Of a stretch of DNA of 64,000 nucleotides, positions 34,614-43,748 are shown in pieces. This stretch comes from Bacteroides fragilis NCTC 9343 (GTDB lineage: Bacteria; Bacteroidota; Bacteroidia; Bacteroidales; Bacteroidaceae), in the NCBI RefSeq assembly GCF_000025985.1, contig NC_003228.3:1612001-1676000 (forward strand). The letters are read 5' to 3'. The translations under genes were made by a program, and so were the position numbers. The notes below the pieces were generated by a model. That model was not told the DNA's origin, ran no database searches, and was given only the letters and a program-made list of their open reading frames with translations. Each line of letters begins with the position of its first letter. Positions within the stretch are counted from its first letter, which is position 1.

Positions 34614-36479
34614 ATGGCTATAACGATTATCATTCTCGTACTGTCGGCTGTCTTTTTTATGAGTGGAAAGGTACGTTCCGACTTAGTGGCGTTGTGTGCG
34701 CTGGTATTATTAATCCTTTTCAATATCCTCACTCCGGAGGAGGCGCTTTCAGGATTTTCTAATTCTGTTGTTATTATGATGGTCGGCCTGTTTGTAGTAG
34801 GTGGTGCCATCTTTCAGACGGGGCTGGCAAAGATGATCAGCAGCCGTATCCTGAAATTTGCCGGAACAAGCGAACTGAAACTTTTTATCCTGATTATATT
34901 GGTGACGGCTGCCATCGGCGCTTTTGTCAGCAATACGGGAACGGTGGCGTTGATGCTGCCTATTGTGGTCAGTATGGCCATGAGTGCCAATATCAATGTA
35001 AGCCGTTTGCTGATGCCTCTTGCTTTTGCCAGTAGTATGGGTGGGATGATGACATTGATTGGTACACCGCCCAACCTTGTGATACAAAATGCCTTGATTG
35101 AAGCCGGCTATGAACGTCTCTCTTTCTTCACTTTTACTCCTGTAGGCTTGGTGTGTGTCACTGTCGGGCTGATTGTGCTGATTCCGCTGAGTAAGATCTT
35201 CCTGACGAAGAAAAGTGATAAAGAGGCACGGGGAAAGCGCAAGAATAAGTCGCTTCAGGAGTTGGCGGGTGAATACCAGTTATCACAGAACCTTTATCGG
35301 GTGGAGGTTGAAGAGTCTTCCGGTTTTGTAGGTAAGACCATACAGGAGCTAGGGATTCCGCAGAGGTATCATGTGACGATTTTGGAGGTTCGCCGCCGTT
35401 CGGTTTCGTCCCGGCACTTCTTCAAGACAAAAAAGCAGGAGATGGCAGAAGCCGGAACTCTGATTGAGGCGGAAGATATTCTTTATGTATTAGGAGAATT
35501 TGAAAATGTAAAACGCTTTGCAGGTGAGAACCGTCTGTCTTTATTGGATACACATAAGACCGAGGGGAGTCTGCATGATACGGACGAGGGATTCGATTTT
35601 CAGGAGATAGGCATTGCTGAAATTCTGTTACTGCCTACCGCTAATCTGATAAACAAACCGGTGAAAGCTTCCGGATTCAGGGAGAATTATAGCATCAATA
35701 TATTGGGTATTCAGCGTAAGCGTGACTATCTGCTGAAGAATCTGAAGGATGAAAAGATGCATTCGGGAGATATCTTGCTGGTGCAGGGAAGTTGGGCAAA
35801 CATAGCCAGGCTTGGTGAGGATCAGTCACAGTGGGTCGTTCTGGGGCAGCCGTTGGCTGAAGCGGCCAAAGTAACCCTGAATCATAAAGCACCGGTAGCG
35901 GCACTGATCATGTTGGGTATGATTGTAACCATGATGTTTGACTTTATTCCGGTGGCTCCTGTGACGGCCGTAATTGTAGCGGCACTGCTGATGGTACTGA
36001 CTGGATGTTTCCGCAATGTGGAAGAAGCTTATAAAACAATCAACTGGGAGAGTATTGTGCTGATAGCGGGTATGCTGCCCATGTCATTGGCATTGGAGAA
36101 AACCGGAGCTTCGGAGGTGGTGTCGCAATCGTTGGTGAATGGGCTGGGAGCTTATGGCCCTTTTGCTTTGTTGGCAGGTATTTACTTCACAACTTCGCTG
36201 ATGACAATGTTTATCAGCAATACGGCCACTGCTGTGCTGCTTGCTCCTATCGCTCTTCACTCGGCCGTACAGTTGGGGCTGAGCCCTTATCCGTTCCTGT
36301 TTGCCGTGACAGTGGCGGCAAGTATGTGTTTTGCTTCACCTTTCTCCACGCCGCCTAATGCGTTGGTGATGCCGGCAGGACGCTATACGTTTATGGATTA
36401 CGTAAAAGTAGGTCTGCCGCTTCAGATCATTATGGGCGTGGTAATGGTGTTCGTATTGCCGCTACTGTTTCCGTTTTAG
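34614..36479 (+). CDS. SLC13-type anion permease with two TrkA-C domains
   Basis: A 621-residue inner-membrane transporter. Two transporter halves, each with a re-entrant SNT motif (FVSNTGTVALMLPI and MFISNTATAVLLAPI), flank two cytoplasmic RCK/TrkA-C domains (about residues 215-300 and 320-400). This is the divalent-anion/sodium symporter family layout (sulfate, dicarboxylate or phosphate); the substrate cannot be told. ATG at 34614 lies right after the terminator of the gene before, so it may have weak leader sequence or its own promoter within that stretch. Confidence 0.85.
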   Translation: MAITIIILVLSAVFFMSGKVRSDLVALCALVLLILFNILTPEEALSGFSNSVVIMMVGLFVVGGAIFQTGLAKMISSRILKFAGTSELKLFILIILVTAAIGAFVSNTGTVALMLPIVVSMAMSANINVSRLLMPLAFASSMGGMMTLIGTPPNLVIQNALIEAGYERLSFFTFTPVGLVCVTVGLIVLIPLSKIFLTKKSDKEARGKRKNKSLQELAGEYQLSQNLYRVEVEESSGFVGKTIQELGIPQRYHVTILEVRRRSVSSRHFFKTKKQEMAEAGTLIEAEDILYVLGEFENVKRFAGENRLSLLDTHKTEGSLHDTDEGFDFQEIGIAEILLLPTANLINKPVKASGFRENYSINILGIQRKRDYLLKNLKDEKMHSGDILLVQGSWANIARLGEDQSQWVVLGQPLAEAAKVTLNHKAPVAALIMLGMIVTMMFDFIPVAPVTAVIVAALLMVLTGCFRNVEEAYKTINWESIVLIAGMLPMSLALEKTGASEVVSQSLVNGLGAYGPFALLAGIYFTTSLMTMFISNTATAVLLAPIALHSAVQLGLSPYPFLFAVTVAASMCFASPFSTPPNALVMPAGRYTFMDYVKVGLPLQIIMGVVMVFVLPLLFPF

Positions 36480-36486
36480 TCTTTTA

Positions 36487-36518
36487 GGGAGGGACGGTTT
36501 ATTGGAAACATTCCCTCC
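36487..36518. terminator. Convergent hairpin between permease and methyltransferase
   Basis: GGAGGGA (36488-36494) pairs with TCCCTCC (36512-36518). It sits between two converging genes and could serve both. Confidence 0.55.
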
Positions 36519-36521
36519 TGT

Positions 36522-37256
36522 TTATAAGGCAACAGTCAGCCGGGCCAGATAGTCATAGTGCTTACCCTCTTTTATCATTTCGGCCTTGAAGCCATTGTCG
36601 GCAGCATAGGCGCTGAGGGTCTGGAAGTCGATATACAGCCAGTCGAAAGGATCGCCTTGAATATCTTTATATTGCATGCGGAAGTCAATTTCTCCATAAT
36701 AATCTCCTGCCAGGTCGATCAGGAAGCTGCCGTCTTCATCTTCGAACAGATAGCGGAGGTCACTCGAATCCATCAGGATGCAACCATCCGGGCGGAGTAA
36801 TTGTTTCATCTTGCGGAAGAAGAGAGGCATATTCTCCAAACGTCCGATAATGCCGGAACCGTTCATCAACATAAGGATGGTATCGAAAGTCGCGGCAAAG
36901 CGTTCGTCGAACAGATTGACTTGGCGGGCATCTTTCACTCCCCGCAGTTTCATCACTTCGACGGATAAAGGGGAGATGTCGATGGCGGAAACTTCTTTAC
37001 CGCTCTCTTGAAGGGCAAGAGCGTGGCAACCGCTTCCGGCACCTACGTCGAGTATTGTTCCGGTAGCCATTGCGAGGGCTGTGCGTTCGAGTAGAGGCAT
37101 TTGTCCGGCTTTGCGGAAAAGTTGTTTGACGGGTATTTCGTCTTCATCGAACTGAGAAGAAAATACGCGTAATCTGTCTGCTTTTTGGCGATGATAAAAA
37201 TCGGCTATGGCAGCACCCATGGGGTCTTTTTCTGCCGGGAGCAGGGATGTATTCAT
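36522..37256 (-). CDS. Class I SAM-dependent methyltransferase
   Basis: A 244-residue Rossmann-fold methyltransferase. Motif I is ILDVGAGSGCHALALQ, followed by EVSAIDISPLSVEVM and NLFDERFAATFDTILMLMNG. The substrate is unknown. The start at 37256 is chosen because a TATCTTTG promoter box on the minus strand (37284-37291) lies between it and the further upstream in-frame ATG (37301). That promoter would give a 20-base leader. Confidence 0.8.
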   Translation of the reverse strand: MNTSLLPAEKDPMGAAIADFYHRQKADRLRVFSSQFDEDEIPVKQLFRKAGQMPLLERTALAMATGTILDVGAGSGCHALALQESGKEVSAIDISPLSVEVMKLRGVKDARQVNLFDERFAATFDTILMLMNGSGIIGRLENMPLFFRKMKQLLRPDGCILMDSSDLRYLFEDEDGSFLIDLAGDYYGEIDFRMQYKDIQGDPFDWLYIDFQTLSAYAADNGFKAEMIKEGKHYDYLARLTVAL

Positions 37257-37283
37257 TGATTGGTTTTTAGTTGTTACAGCGGG

Positions 37284-37319
37284 CAAAGATAGGGAATTCA
37301 CAGAAAAAGAGTATCTTTG
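37284..37319. promoter_or_regulatory. Two divergent -7 boxes 20 bases apart
   Basis: The minus strand has TATCTTTG at 37284-37291 for the methyltransferase; the plus strand has TATCTTTG at 37312-37319 for the small basic protein. Their -33 regions must overlap the opposite promoter, so the two may compete. Neither has a clean TTTG -33 box. Confidence 0.6.
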
Positions 37320-37353
37320 TCCACGGAAAATATAGAATAAGAAAGGAAAGATT

Positions 37354-37542
37354 ATGAGCTTAGAAGATGCGATTATGGGTGGAATTGTCTTTAAAGGAAA
37401 GAAAGAAGGCCCGAAGAAAGATGAAAATAAAGTGAAAACAAAAGCGAAGAAAACAACCTATATAAAGGGAACTCACGGTTCCGGAGCTGCCAAGATGAAA
37501 GCTGAGATCCGGAGAAAGAGGGCGAACAGACATAAACGGTAA
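37354..37542 (+). CDS. Small Lys/Arg-rich protein
   Basis: A 62-residue, strongly basic cytoplasmic protein (opening MSLEDAIMGGIVFKGKKEG, closing AEIRRKRANRHKR). Composition suggests binding to RNA, ribosomes or DNA, but no family is recognised. A promoter box lies 35 bases upstream. An inverted repeat follows directly. Confidence 0.65.
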   Translation: MSLEDAIMGGIVFKGKKEGPKKDENKVKTKAKKTTYIKGTHGSGAAKMKAEIRRKRANRHKR

Positions 37543-37544
37543 AT

Positions 37545-37617
37545 AACGAATAACGATGAACGATAAACTCACTGCGATATCAACGCACAGCCTGTTTATC
37601 GTTCATCGTTATTCGTT
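37545..37617. repeat. 24-bp perfect inverted repeat between converging genes
   Basis: Arms at 37545-37568 and 37594-37617 are exact reverse complements built on AACGATGAACGATAAAC. They enclose 25 bases with CAACGCAC. A degenerate relative lies at 54450-54540. It may act as a bidirectional terminator, though no T-run is present. Confidence 0.75.
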
Positions 37618-37998
37618 TTAAAGTCGTTCCGGTAATATTTCAATCCAGTAGTCATCCGGATCATTGATGAAATAGAGCCCCATGGAAGTATTCTCAAAGC
37701 ATACGCAGTCCATTTCTTTGTGATATTGGCGTACGGCATCATAATCTCCCGCTACACGGAAGCAAAGATGACTTTCGTTCTCTCCCAATTCATAGGCTTC
37801 GGTATGGTCTCGCAGCCAGGTGAGTTCCAATAAAAAACCGGTGGTGTTATCTGTGAGATATACCAGGATAAAAGAGCCGTCGGCTGCCTCTTTCCGGTGA
37901 TGTTCTTTCAATCCCAATGCTTTTTCGTAGAAAGCAATGCTACGTTCCAGATCAGTCACATTGATATTGAAGTGGTCAAATCTACTTTTTATTTCCAT
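37618..37998 (-). CDS. VOC (glyoxalase/bleomycin-resistance) family protein
   Basis: A 126-residue protein with two beta-alpha-beta-beta-beta units. The metal-ligand positions are His (RFDHFNINV), Glu (LLELTW), His (ESHLCFRV) and Glu (WIEILPERL), as in glyoxalase I, so a lactoylglutathione-lyase-like activity is possible; other VOC enzymes share the fold. The gene ends at the edge of the 24-bp inverted repeat. Confidence 0.82.
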   Translation of the reverse strand: MEIKSRFDHFNINVTDLERSIAFYEKALGLKEHHRKEAADGSFILVYLTDNTTGFLLELTWLRDHTEAYELGENESHLCFRVAGDYDAVRQYHKEMDCVCFENTSMGLYFINDPDDYWIEILPERL

Positions 37999-38045
37999 TG
38001 TTTCTAAGTTTGTTTTTTAGATTAAAATAGAGCTTATAAAGTTTA

Positions 38046-38113
38046 CACCACAGGTTACACGGATGATTTATGGCAATGATCCGGTCAAAACTCAATCTGT
38101 GTAACCTGTGGTG
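38046..38113 (-). terminator. Inverted repeat of the CACCACAG family after the DUF4468 gene
   Basis: CACCACAGGTTACAC (38046-38060) and GTGTAACCTGTGGTG (38099-38113) are perfect reverse complements, 6 bases past the stop of the minus-strand gene. It probably terminates that transcript. The same core recurs at 21634 and 58587. Confidence 0.65.
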
Positions 38114-38119
38114 ACTGAT

Positions 38120-39196
38120 TTATTTCATAAATGCTTTGGTTATTTTACCTGCATAAGTTCTGGGCTGTCCTTCCATAGGTGTCGGGGCCGGTAGTTTCTG
38201 ACATTCCAGTATGACGGACGGTTCTTTTTGTCCGGTAGGATAGAAGCGTATGCTGTATGTTTCTGCTTTCTCCAACTGTTCGTAAGGCTGGTCGGGAGAA
38301 AGGATACTGAATACAACAGGACTTCCCGAAATTTTTCCTATGGATCCTCCGGCGTTGGCTGTCATCATGGTCATATTGAAAGGATCAGAACCGATAGCAA
38401 TCACCAGTCGGCCTGCACCCATCTGAATGGCATTGGCAGGAACCTGGTCGGGGGCTACTTCTTTATAACCCGACATCGTGCTTGGAGAGGTAACGGGAAT
38501 TGCAGGGGTAAGTTCTGCTGCTTTTTCTACTTTTCCAGTCTCTTGATTATCACCGATAACCACGACTTTCGGAGCGGTTACTACGGCAGGCTTTTTCGGA
38601 GTGGTTTCTGCTTTTGCTTCCATAGGTTTCTGACTCAGTGCCTTTGCAGCTTCTTCAAAGAGGTTGTCGGCAAAGTTGACTGTCTTTCTGCGCCATTTGG
38701 CTAGACCACGTACCATTTTCGTTTTCGCTTTGTTTAGAGCGTATTTATCGGTGATCCATTCTTCGGCCGCATATTTTTCTTTTTCACGATAGGTGTATCG
38801 GATTTTCTCTACCTCCATTGTACACTTTTGGGGCTGGCAGTTTACGGTGACTTGGTATGTCAGCCAGGTGCGGTCCAGAGAAAGGGCGGTAGAACTGAAT
38901 ACCAACCACTCTTCACCGGCTGCGGCGATGACTCCTTTTTCTTTATATACCACCCGGCTATTGTTTTTGTTCTGGGCCATGCGTCCGTCAAGCCACTTGA
39001 GCATCCGTTCATAGATTTCGTCTTGCGACATACCGGGGATACTGAATTCGCGGCTGAAAACTACCCGTCCGTCAACTTCGGGCACGGCGCCTGCAAGGTA
39101 TCTGCTGTCATCATCATCTTTGTCATTGTCTGCCCAAAGCGTCACGGGCAGGCAAATCATAAATAACACGAGGAAAATTTGTGTCAGTTTGTTCAT
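38120..39196 (-). CDS. DUF4468-containing exported protein
   Basis: A 358-residue protein with a signal peptide (MNKLTQIFLVLFMICLPVTL). Residues about 40-140 match the DUF4468 (TBP-like fold) family common in Bacteroides: VVFSREFSIPGMSQDEIYER and MEVEKIRYTYREKEKY. A Lys/Ala-rich linker leads to a C-terminal beta domain (about 240-358). Its role is unknown. It shares direction with the hydrolase gene upstream, 19 bases away, so they may be co-transcribed. Confidence 0.75.
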   Translation of the reverse strand: MNKLTQIFLVLFMICLPVTLWADNDKDDDDSRYLAGAVPEVDGRVVFSREFSIPGMSQDEIYERMLKWLDGRMAQNKNNSRVVYKEKGVIAAAGEEWLVFSSTALSLDRTWLTYQVTVNCQPQKCTMEVEKIRYTYREKEKYAAEEWITDKYALNKAKTKMVRGLAKWRRKTVNFADNLFEEAAKALSQKPMEAKAETTPKKPAVVTAPKVVVIGDNQETGKVEKAAELTPAIPVTSPSTMSGYKEVAPDQVPANAIQMGAGRLVIAIGSDPFNMTMMTANAGGSIGKISGSPVVFSILSPDQPYEQLEKAETYSIRFYPTGQKEPSVILECQKLPAPTPMEGQPRTYAGKITKAFMK

Positions 39197-39215
39197 AATT
39201 GTATGTTTTATTTAG

Positions 39216-39941
39216 TTATATATCAAAGCTTTCGCCCCGGTGGGTGATGGTTATGAAACGGCATCCGCCGGCTTCGGCTATAGATCGGAAGGCATTGCCT
39301 CCTTCGTAGTCTTCGCTAAAGTGCATGGGTACAAATATAGTAGTTTTTATTCGTTCGATGAATTGTTGGGCTCCTTTCATGTAATCTTTTCCCATTCGGC
39401 GGTCTACGGGAAACATTACCAGGTCGATGGTCGGAACTGCTGCCTGAAGATATTTTATTTCTGCCAGGAAGTCTCCTTCTGCTTTGCGTATCTCTTGTTC
39501 GGTAGATTCTTCGCTCCAATGCCAGTTGTTCAGGTCACCGGCATGAAAAATGCTCTTGCCTTGCAGATGGATCAGAAAGGAGATGCCCACATCCGTAGAA
39601 CCGAATGCCTGAATACGTAGCATATCATCTTCGTATTCCTCACCTTTATTAATATAGATCGCATCTTCTTTCTGTGCTCGATGGTGTTTCAGAATGTCTT
39701 TTGAGAAGATATAGATGATATCCGGACGTTGCTCTTTCCATGTCAGTACTTCCCGGTTGAAGTGGTCGGGATGGAAATGTGAGGCAAGCACATACAGTTT
39801 TCCGGGACGTTGGAGCAGACGGTCGTGCACGATTCCTTTATTCAGTTCCGTTTCTGAAGAGTCTTTGTAATAATCAATGATAAGGGTTACACCTTCTGCT
39901 TCGATGGCGAACCCGCTGTGGTATATATAATCCAGAATCAT
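39216..39941 (-). CDS. Metallo-beta-lactamase-fold hydrolase
   Basis: A 241-residue cytoplasmic protein with the MBL metal motif HFHPDHFNRE (HxHxDH), a further His in FHAGDLNNWHW and another in VPMHFSEDY. It resembles the UlaG/UPF0173-like branch of the superfamily; the substrate is unknown. Transcribed toward the DUF4468 gene. Confidence 0.82.
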   Translation of the reverse strand: MILDYIYHSGFAIEAEGVTLIIDYYKDSSETELNKGIVHDRLLQRPGKLYVLASHFHPDHFNREVLTWKEQRPDIIYIFSKDILKHHRAQKEDAIYINKGEEYEDDMLRIQAFGSTDVGISFLIHLQGKSIFHAGDLNNWHWSEESTEQEIRKAEGDFLAEIKYLQAAVPTIDLVMFPVDRRMGKDYMKGAQQFIERIKTTIFVPMHFSEDYEGGNAFRSIAEAGGCRFITITHRGESFDI

Positions 39942-40012
39942 AGGCGGATGTATTTTATGGATGCAATATTACGTATTATTTGTTGGTTGCGCAAGTACAA
40001 TAACCGGAAATA

Positions 40013-40720
40013 TCAGGGAGCAAGCCTCTCTTTCTGCCAGCTTCCGTCCGGTTGAAGGGAATATAGAAAGCGATCGTGAAGCCGGTTTGCCCTACCTTGC
40101 CAGAACTCGATCCGATGCGGAGTGACGGCATATCCTCCCCAGTGTGCGGGGCGCTCTACTTCTCTGCCTACCCATCGGGCTGCTTCTGCAACGAAATTGC
40201 GAATCAGTTGCATCCGGCTTTTCAACGGACGGCTTTGAGGAGAGATGCGTGCTCCTATACGGCTTTTGTAGGGACGTTGGCGGAAATAGGTATCAGACTC
40301 TCCGGCAGGAACTTTTGAGGCAATGCCTTCAATGTGTACCTGCCTTTCCAGCGCGTGCCAAACGAAAGAGAGGGAAATATACGGATTCTTTGCCAGATGG
40401 GTACCTTTCCGGCTTTCGTAATTGGTATAAAAGATAAACTTTCCATCATGCAAATCCTTTAGCAGTACGGTACGGGTCGATGGTTGCCCTTCGGGAGATA
40501 CGGTGCCTACCAGCATGGCAGTAGGTTCGTCTACCTGTGCATCGATAGCTTCGTGGAGCCATCGGTTGAAAAGAGAAAGCGGGTTGTCGGGAAGATCTCC
40601 TTCCTTCAGCCCGCCTTTGGTGTACTCCTGCCGGATGGCAGCGAGGTTGATAGCCTCACTCCCGATCCCGTTTCCGTGAAGAGGGGAGTCGGGATGTGTG
40701 GATACATGATCGGTTGACAT
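40013..40720 (-). CDS. pdxH: Pyridoxamine 5'-phosphate oxidase
   Basis: FMN enzyme making pyridoxal 5'-phosphate from pyridoxine or pyridoxamine phosphate. The 235-residue protein has the typical IRQEYTKGGL start, FNRWLHEAIDAQV, RTVLLKDLHDGKFIFYTN, SRIGARISPQS and the C-terminal signature WGGYAVTPHRIEFWQGRANR with R-x-H-D-R. All the cofactor-binding segments are present. It shares direction with the pirin gene 17 bases upstream. Confidence 0.94.
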   Translation of the reverse strand: MSTDHVSTHPDSPLHGNGIGSEAINLAAIRQEYTKGGLKEGDLPDNPLSLFNRWLHEAIDAQVDEPTAMLVGTVSPEGQPSTRTVLLKDLHDGKFIFYTNYESRKGTHLAKNPYISLSFVWHALERQVHIEGIASKVPAGESDTYFRQRPYKSRIGARISPQSRPLKSRMQLIRNFVAEAARWVGREVERPAHWGGYAVTPHRIEFWQGRANRLHDRFLYSLQPDGSWQKERLAP

Positions 40721-40737
40721 AAGCGATTACTTTAAAT

Positions 40738-41442
40738 TTACATCGGTACTTCTATCAGTAGTATTTTAGAGTCTTTCAGAGTTTCTATCTCAAAATTCTT
40801 GATTTCGGATATTCCCAATCCGTCGCGGCGAGTCAGGATCACATCATCTATCTTTACTTCTCCTTCGATCAGGAAAACGTAGACTCCCATATCCGTCCCA
40901 TGCAGTGTATATTCAACTGTCTTTCCGGCTCCTATCTCACCCATCGAGAACCAGGTGTCCTGCAATAGTTTGGCAGGTGTACTTCCGTCAGGTGATAGTA
41001 TGAAGGCCAGTTCGTCTTTTTTCAGTAATCCCCGGATGTCATAATCCTGATAGAGGGGATGAGTGTTCCGTTCTTTCGGTATGATCCATATTTGCAGAAA
41101 TTCCACCGGTTCCGATTTGCTGCCGTTCATCTCGCTATGATAAATGCCTGTACCGGCACTCATCACCTGAATATCGCCTACAGTAATGGTACGACTGTTC
41201 TTTTTACTGTCGCCATGTGCCAGAAGACCCTTTAAAGGTATGGAGACGATTTCCATATTTTTATGGGGATGGGTCTGAAAACCTTCACCCGGGGCTACCC
41301 GGTCATCGTTCAGTACCCTCAGAGCACCGAAATGAACCCGTTCGGGATTGTAATATTCGTCAAAGCTGAAACTGTGATGGCTGTCGAGCCAGTCATATAC
41401 GGATCGTCCGCGGGTATCTGAGCGGTGAACTACTTTTTTCAT
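40738..41442 (-). CDS. Pirin-family protein
   Basis: A 234-residue bicupin protein. The N-terminal cupin has FGALRVLNDDRVAPGEGFQT and HPHKNMEIVSIPLKG, with metal ligands HPHKN and HSEM; the C-terminal half is the less conserved second cupin. Bacterial pirins include quercetinases and redox-linked regulators; the role here is open. Probably in one operon with pdxH. Confidence 0.88.
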   Translation of the reverse strand: MKKVVHRSDTRGRSVYDWLDSHHSFSFDEYYNPERVHFGALRVLNDDRVAPGEGFQTHPHKNMEIVSIPLKGLLAHGDSKKNSRTITVGDIQVMSAGTGIYHSEMNGSKSEPVEFLQIWIIPKERNTHPLYQDYDIRGLLKKDELAFILSPDGSTPAKLLQDTWFSMGEIGAGKTVEYTLHGTDMGVYVFLIEGEVKIDDVILTRRDGLGISEIKNFEIETLKDSKILLIEVPM

Positions 41443-41633
41443 GATGTATATCCTTTCTTTTATAAATAGATTTTATAAACCAAACAATCGGGGGATGTAA
41501 ATGGTTTGAGACGTTCATTTTTTATAGGAATCAGAAGCTATAATAAGGAAATAGAAAAGAAATGGACAACTCTCTGAAAGCCGGCAAACAGAAAAGAGTT
41601 GAATACGTTCGGTAAATAAGAGATAGGAAAAAT

Positions 41634-41663
41634 TTTGTTGTCAATATCATTGTCTTATTTTTG
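41634..41663 (+). promoter_or_regulatory. Candidate promoter of the TPR-AraC regulator
   Basis: TTTG at 41634-41637, 18 bases, TATTTTTG at 41656-41663, about 30 bases before the ATG. The rest of the gap 41443-41694 shows no gene. Confidence 0.55.
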
Positions 41664-41694
41664 TGCTTCTAAAATTAGCCAATAGATAAGAGAT

Positions 41695-43512
41695 ATGAGA
41701 AAGTTATTGTATGTTATTCTGTTACTACTTTTCCGTTTATTGATGTTTCCGGGGGCTGTTTGTGCCGAAATACTCTCTTTGCCGGACAGCTTGATAACGG
41801 ATGATAACGTATATAAATATACTTTCTCCGATTTTGATAAGGCACAGCAGGTTATGGAACAATTGAGAAAGCGGAAATCTCTTTCCATGTTCCGGATGGA
41901 TGTGGTGGAAGGTGATTTATATTTCAATGTTGGCCAATATTATAAGGCGTTGAAGTTCTATAAGCGTGCTTTGGACAGTGACTCGGTGCGCAATAATGAT
42001 AAGAACTATATGGAACAGGTGCATCGCATGATCTCTTGTTACGACTGTTTGCATAATGAAAATAAAAAATCGCTGTATGTCTATTTACTTTTAAAAAGGG
42101 CAGAGCAGTGCGGGGATAAAGCCATGCAGTCCGTTGCTTTGTTCAATATGGGTAAAATGCTGTATTATCAGGGTAATAAGGAGAAGGGATATGAATATCT
42201 GGAACAGGCGATTGAAATGATGTCAAAGACGGACTATCGGTATAAATACGATAATCTGCGTTATGATTACAACACTTTACTGATATTCCAGAAGTCGGAC
42301 AGGCGTAATGAGGAGGCTCTCAGGACACTGGCTGCGTTGGAAAAGGTGGTGACCGAAGAGACCGGCAGTGAAACTCCGATGGAGGGGTTGAGTGCAAAGG
42401 AGAAAAAAGCAATGTATGCCCATTATGCTGTCGTTCTTTTTCGGTTGGGGCAGGCGGAAGAGGCCGAACGTTACTACCGGAAATTCCTGGCGGAAAGTGA
42501 GGAATATGACCGTGACGATTACCTGATTATGCCTTATTTGTTCGACAGGAAGATGTATGACCAAGTGATCCGGATGAATGCCGCCCGTGAGAAGATGTAT
42601 ATCATGCGGGGGGATACGGTGAACTATTACATGACTACGATCAAGAGATCTCTTGGATGGGCTTATCGTGATAAGGGCGATTACCGTACTGCTGCAAGAT
42701 ATTTTGAGCAGTTGGCTGTGTTGCGCGACAGCATTAAGAATCGTGAACAAAAAAGTGCGGCATTGGAATTGGCAGCTGTTTATGAAACGAATGAAAAGGA
42801 TTTGTTCATCCAGCAGCAGGCGGCTGATATGCAAAAGAGGAATCTCTTATTGGTATTTACCCTCTGTATCGTTTTTCTGTTGGGTGTGCTTTTGTGGCGG
42901 ACGATACGGCATAACCGGATTATACGTCGCAAAAATAAGGCGATGGTAGGCACTATCGAAGATTTGCTGATACATAAAGAAGAATTGTATCGGAAAAAGG
43001 AGGAGAATCTTATTCTGAAAGAGCAATTGGAGAGGGAGCAGAATTTAAGGATGTCCGCAGGTGGGGGATCGCTATCAACCGATAAGGACGGGAAAGCGGA
43101 AACAACTGTTGTTCCGGAACCTCAAGCCGGAGATGGAAATGACATACACGATAGGATATTGTTCGACAAGTTGGAACACGAGATCATTAGCCGTCAGCTC
43201 TATCTTCAGCCGGACTTTTCGAGGGAGGAACTGATCAAGACAATCTATATTCCCAAAAATAAATTTGCTCCTCTTTTCAAGCAGTATGCGGGAATGAGCT
43301 TTTCGAAGTATATTAATAATCTTCGTTTGGAGTATGCGGCTAAGATGTTAAAGAACCACCCCGATTATACAGTAGATACGATAGCCCAGGAGTGTGGCAT
43401 GTCGACTCAATCTCTTTATCGCCTCTTTTCGGGAAAGTTTGGAGTGACTCCGACAGATTTTCAGGTGGGGGTACAACATATTAATAATAAGAATATTACT
43501 GAGGACAAGTGA
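41695..43512 (+). CDS. Membrane-bound TPR regulator with AraC-type DNA-binding domain
   Basis: A 605-residue protein. A signal/anchor segment is followed by periplasmic tetratricopeptide-like helices (residues about 50-370, for example GQYYKALKFYKRALDSDS and KGDYRTAARYFEQLAVLRDS), one transmembrane helix (about 384-402, LLLVFTLCIVFLLGVLLW), a charged linker, and a C-terminal AraC helix-turn-helix domain (about 495-600). That domain contains the segment SKYINNLRLEYAAKML and TIAQECGMSTQSLYRLF. The layout suggests an envelope signal is read by the TPRs and passed to DNA. Two direct repeats and a promoter lie just downstream, before the protease inhibitor gene, which is therefore a likely target. 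Confidence 0.85.
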   Translation: MRKLLYVILLLLFRLLMFPGAVCAEILSLPDSLITDDNVYKYTFSDFDKAQQVMEQLRKRKSLSMFRMDVVEGDLYFNVGQYYKALKFYKRALDSDSVRNNDKNYMEQVHRMISCYDCLHNENKKSLYVYLLLKRAEQCGDKAMQSVALFNMGKMLYYQGNKEKGYEYLEQAIEMMSKTDYRYKYDNLRYDYNTLLIFQKSDRRNEEALRTLAALEKVVTEETGSETPMEGLSAKEKKAMYAHYAVVLFRLGQAEEAERYYRKFLAESEEYDRDDYLIMPYLFDRKMYDQVIRMNAAREKMYIMRGDTVNYYMTTIKRSLGWAYRDKGDYRTAARYFEQLAVLRDSIKNREQKSAALELAAVYETNEKDLFIQQQAADMQKRNLLLVFTLCIVFLLGVLLWRTIRHNRIIRRKNKAMVGTIEDLLIHKEELYRKKEENLILKEQLEREQNLRMSAGGGSLSTDKDGKAETTVVPEPQAGDGNDIHDRILFDKLEHEIISRQLYLQPDFSREELIKTIYIPKNKFAPLFKQYAGMSFSKYINNLRLEYAAKMLKNHPDYTVDTIAQECGMSTQSLYRLFSGKFGVTPTDFQVGVQHINNKNITEDK

Positions 43513-43546
43513 AAAAATGAGAGACTCAAAGTGAAAAAATGAGAGA
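43507..43546 (+). repeat. Two 18-bp direct repeats at the end of the regulator gene
   Basis: AAGTGAAAAAATGAGAGA occurs at 43507-43524 and 43529-43546, a 22-base period (two helical turns). They lie 19 bases upstream of the promoter of the inhibitor gene, a good place for an AraC-type operator. The first copy overlaps the regulator's stop codon. Confidence 0.65.
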
Positions 43547-43564
43547 ATAACCTACTCGAAATGT

Positions 43565-43595
43565 TTTGATTTGAAAATCCTTCCTTCTACCTTTG
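43565..43595 (+). promoter_or_regulatory. Promoter of the protease inhibitor gene
   Basis: TTTG at 43565-43568, 19 bases, TACCTTTG at 43588-43595: perfect consensus. The leader of about 150 bases includes a hairpin AATCTGCCG/CGGCAGATT at 43637-43666. Confidence 0.78.
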
Positions 43596-43748
43596 AACCA
43601 CATCAACGAAACTGGTTTAGGTGATGTACAGTACCCAATCTGCCGGGAGGTCTCTCTCGGCAGATTATTCTCGATAAGGCTGATCGGCATATCAGACCAT
43701 TAGAAAACCTTTCTTAATGAATTAATCTTTCAAAAAACACGTATTGTT

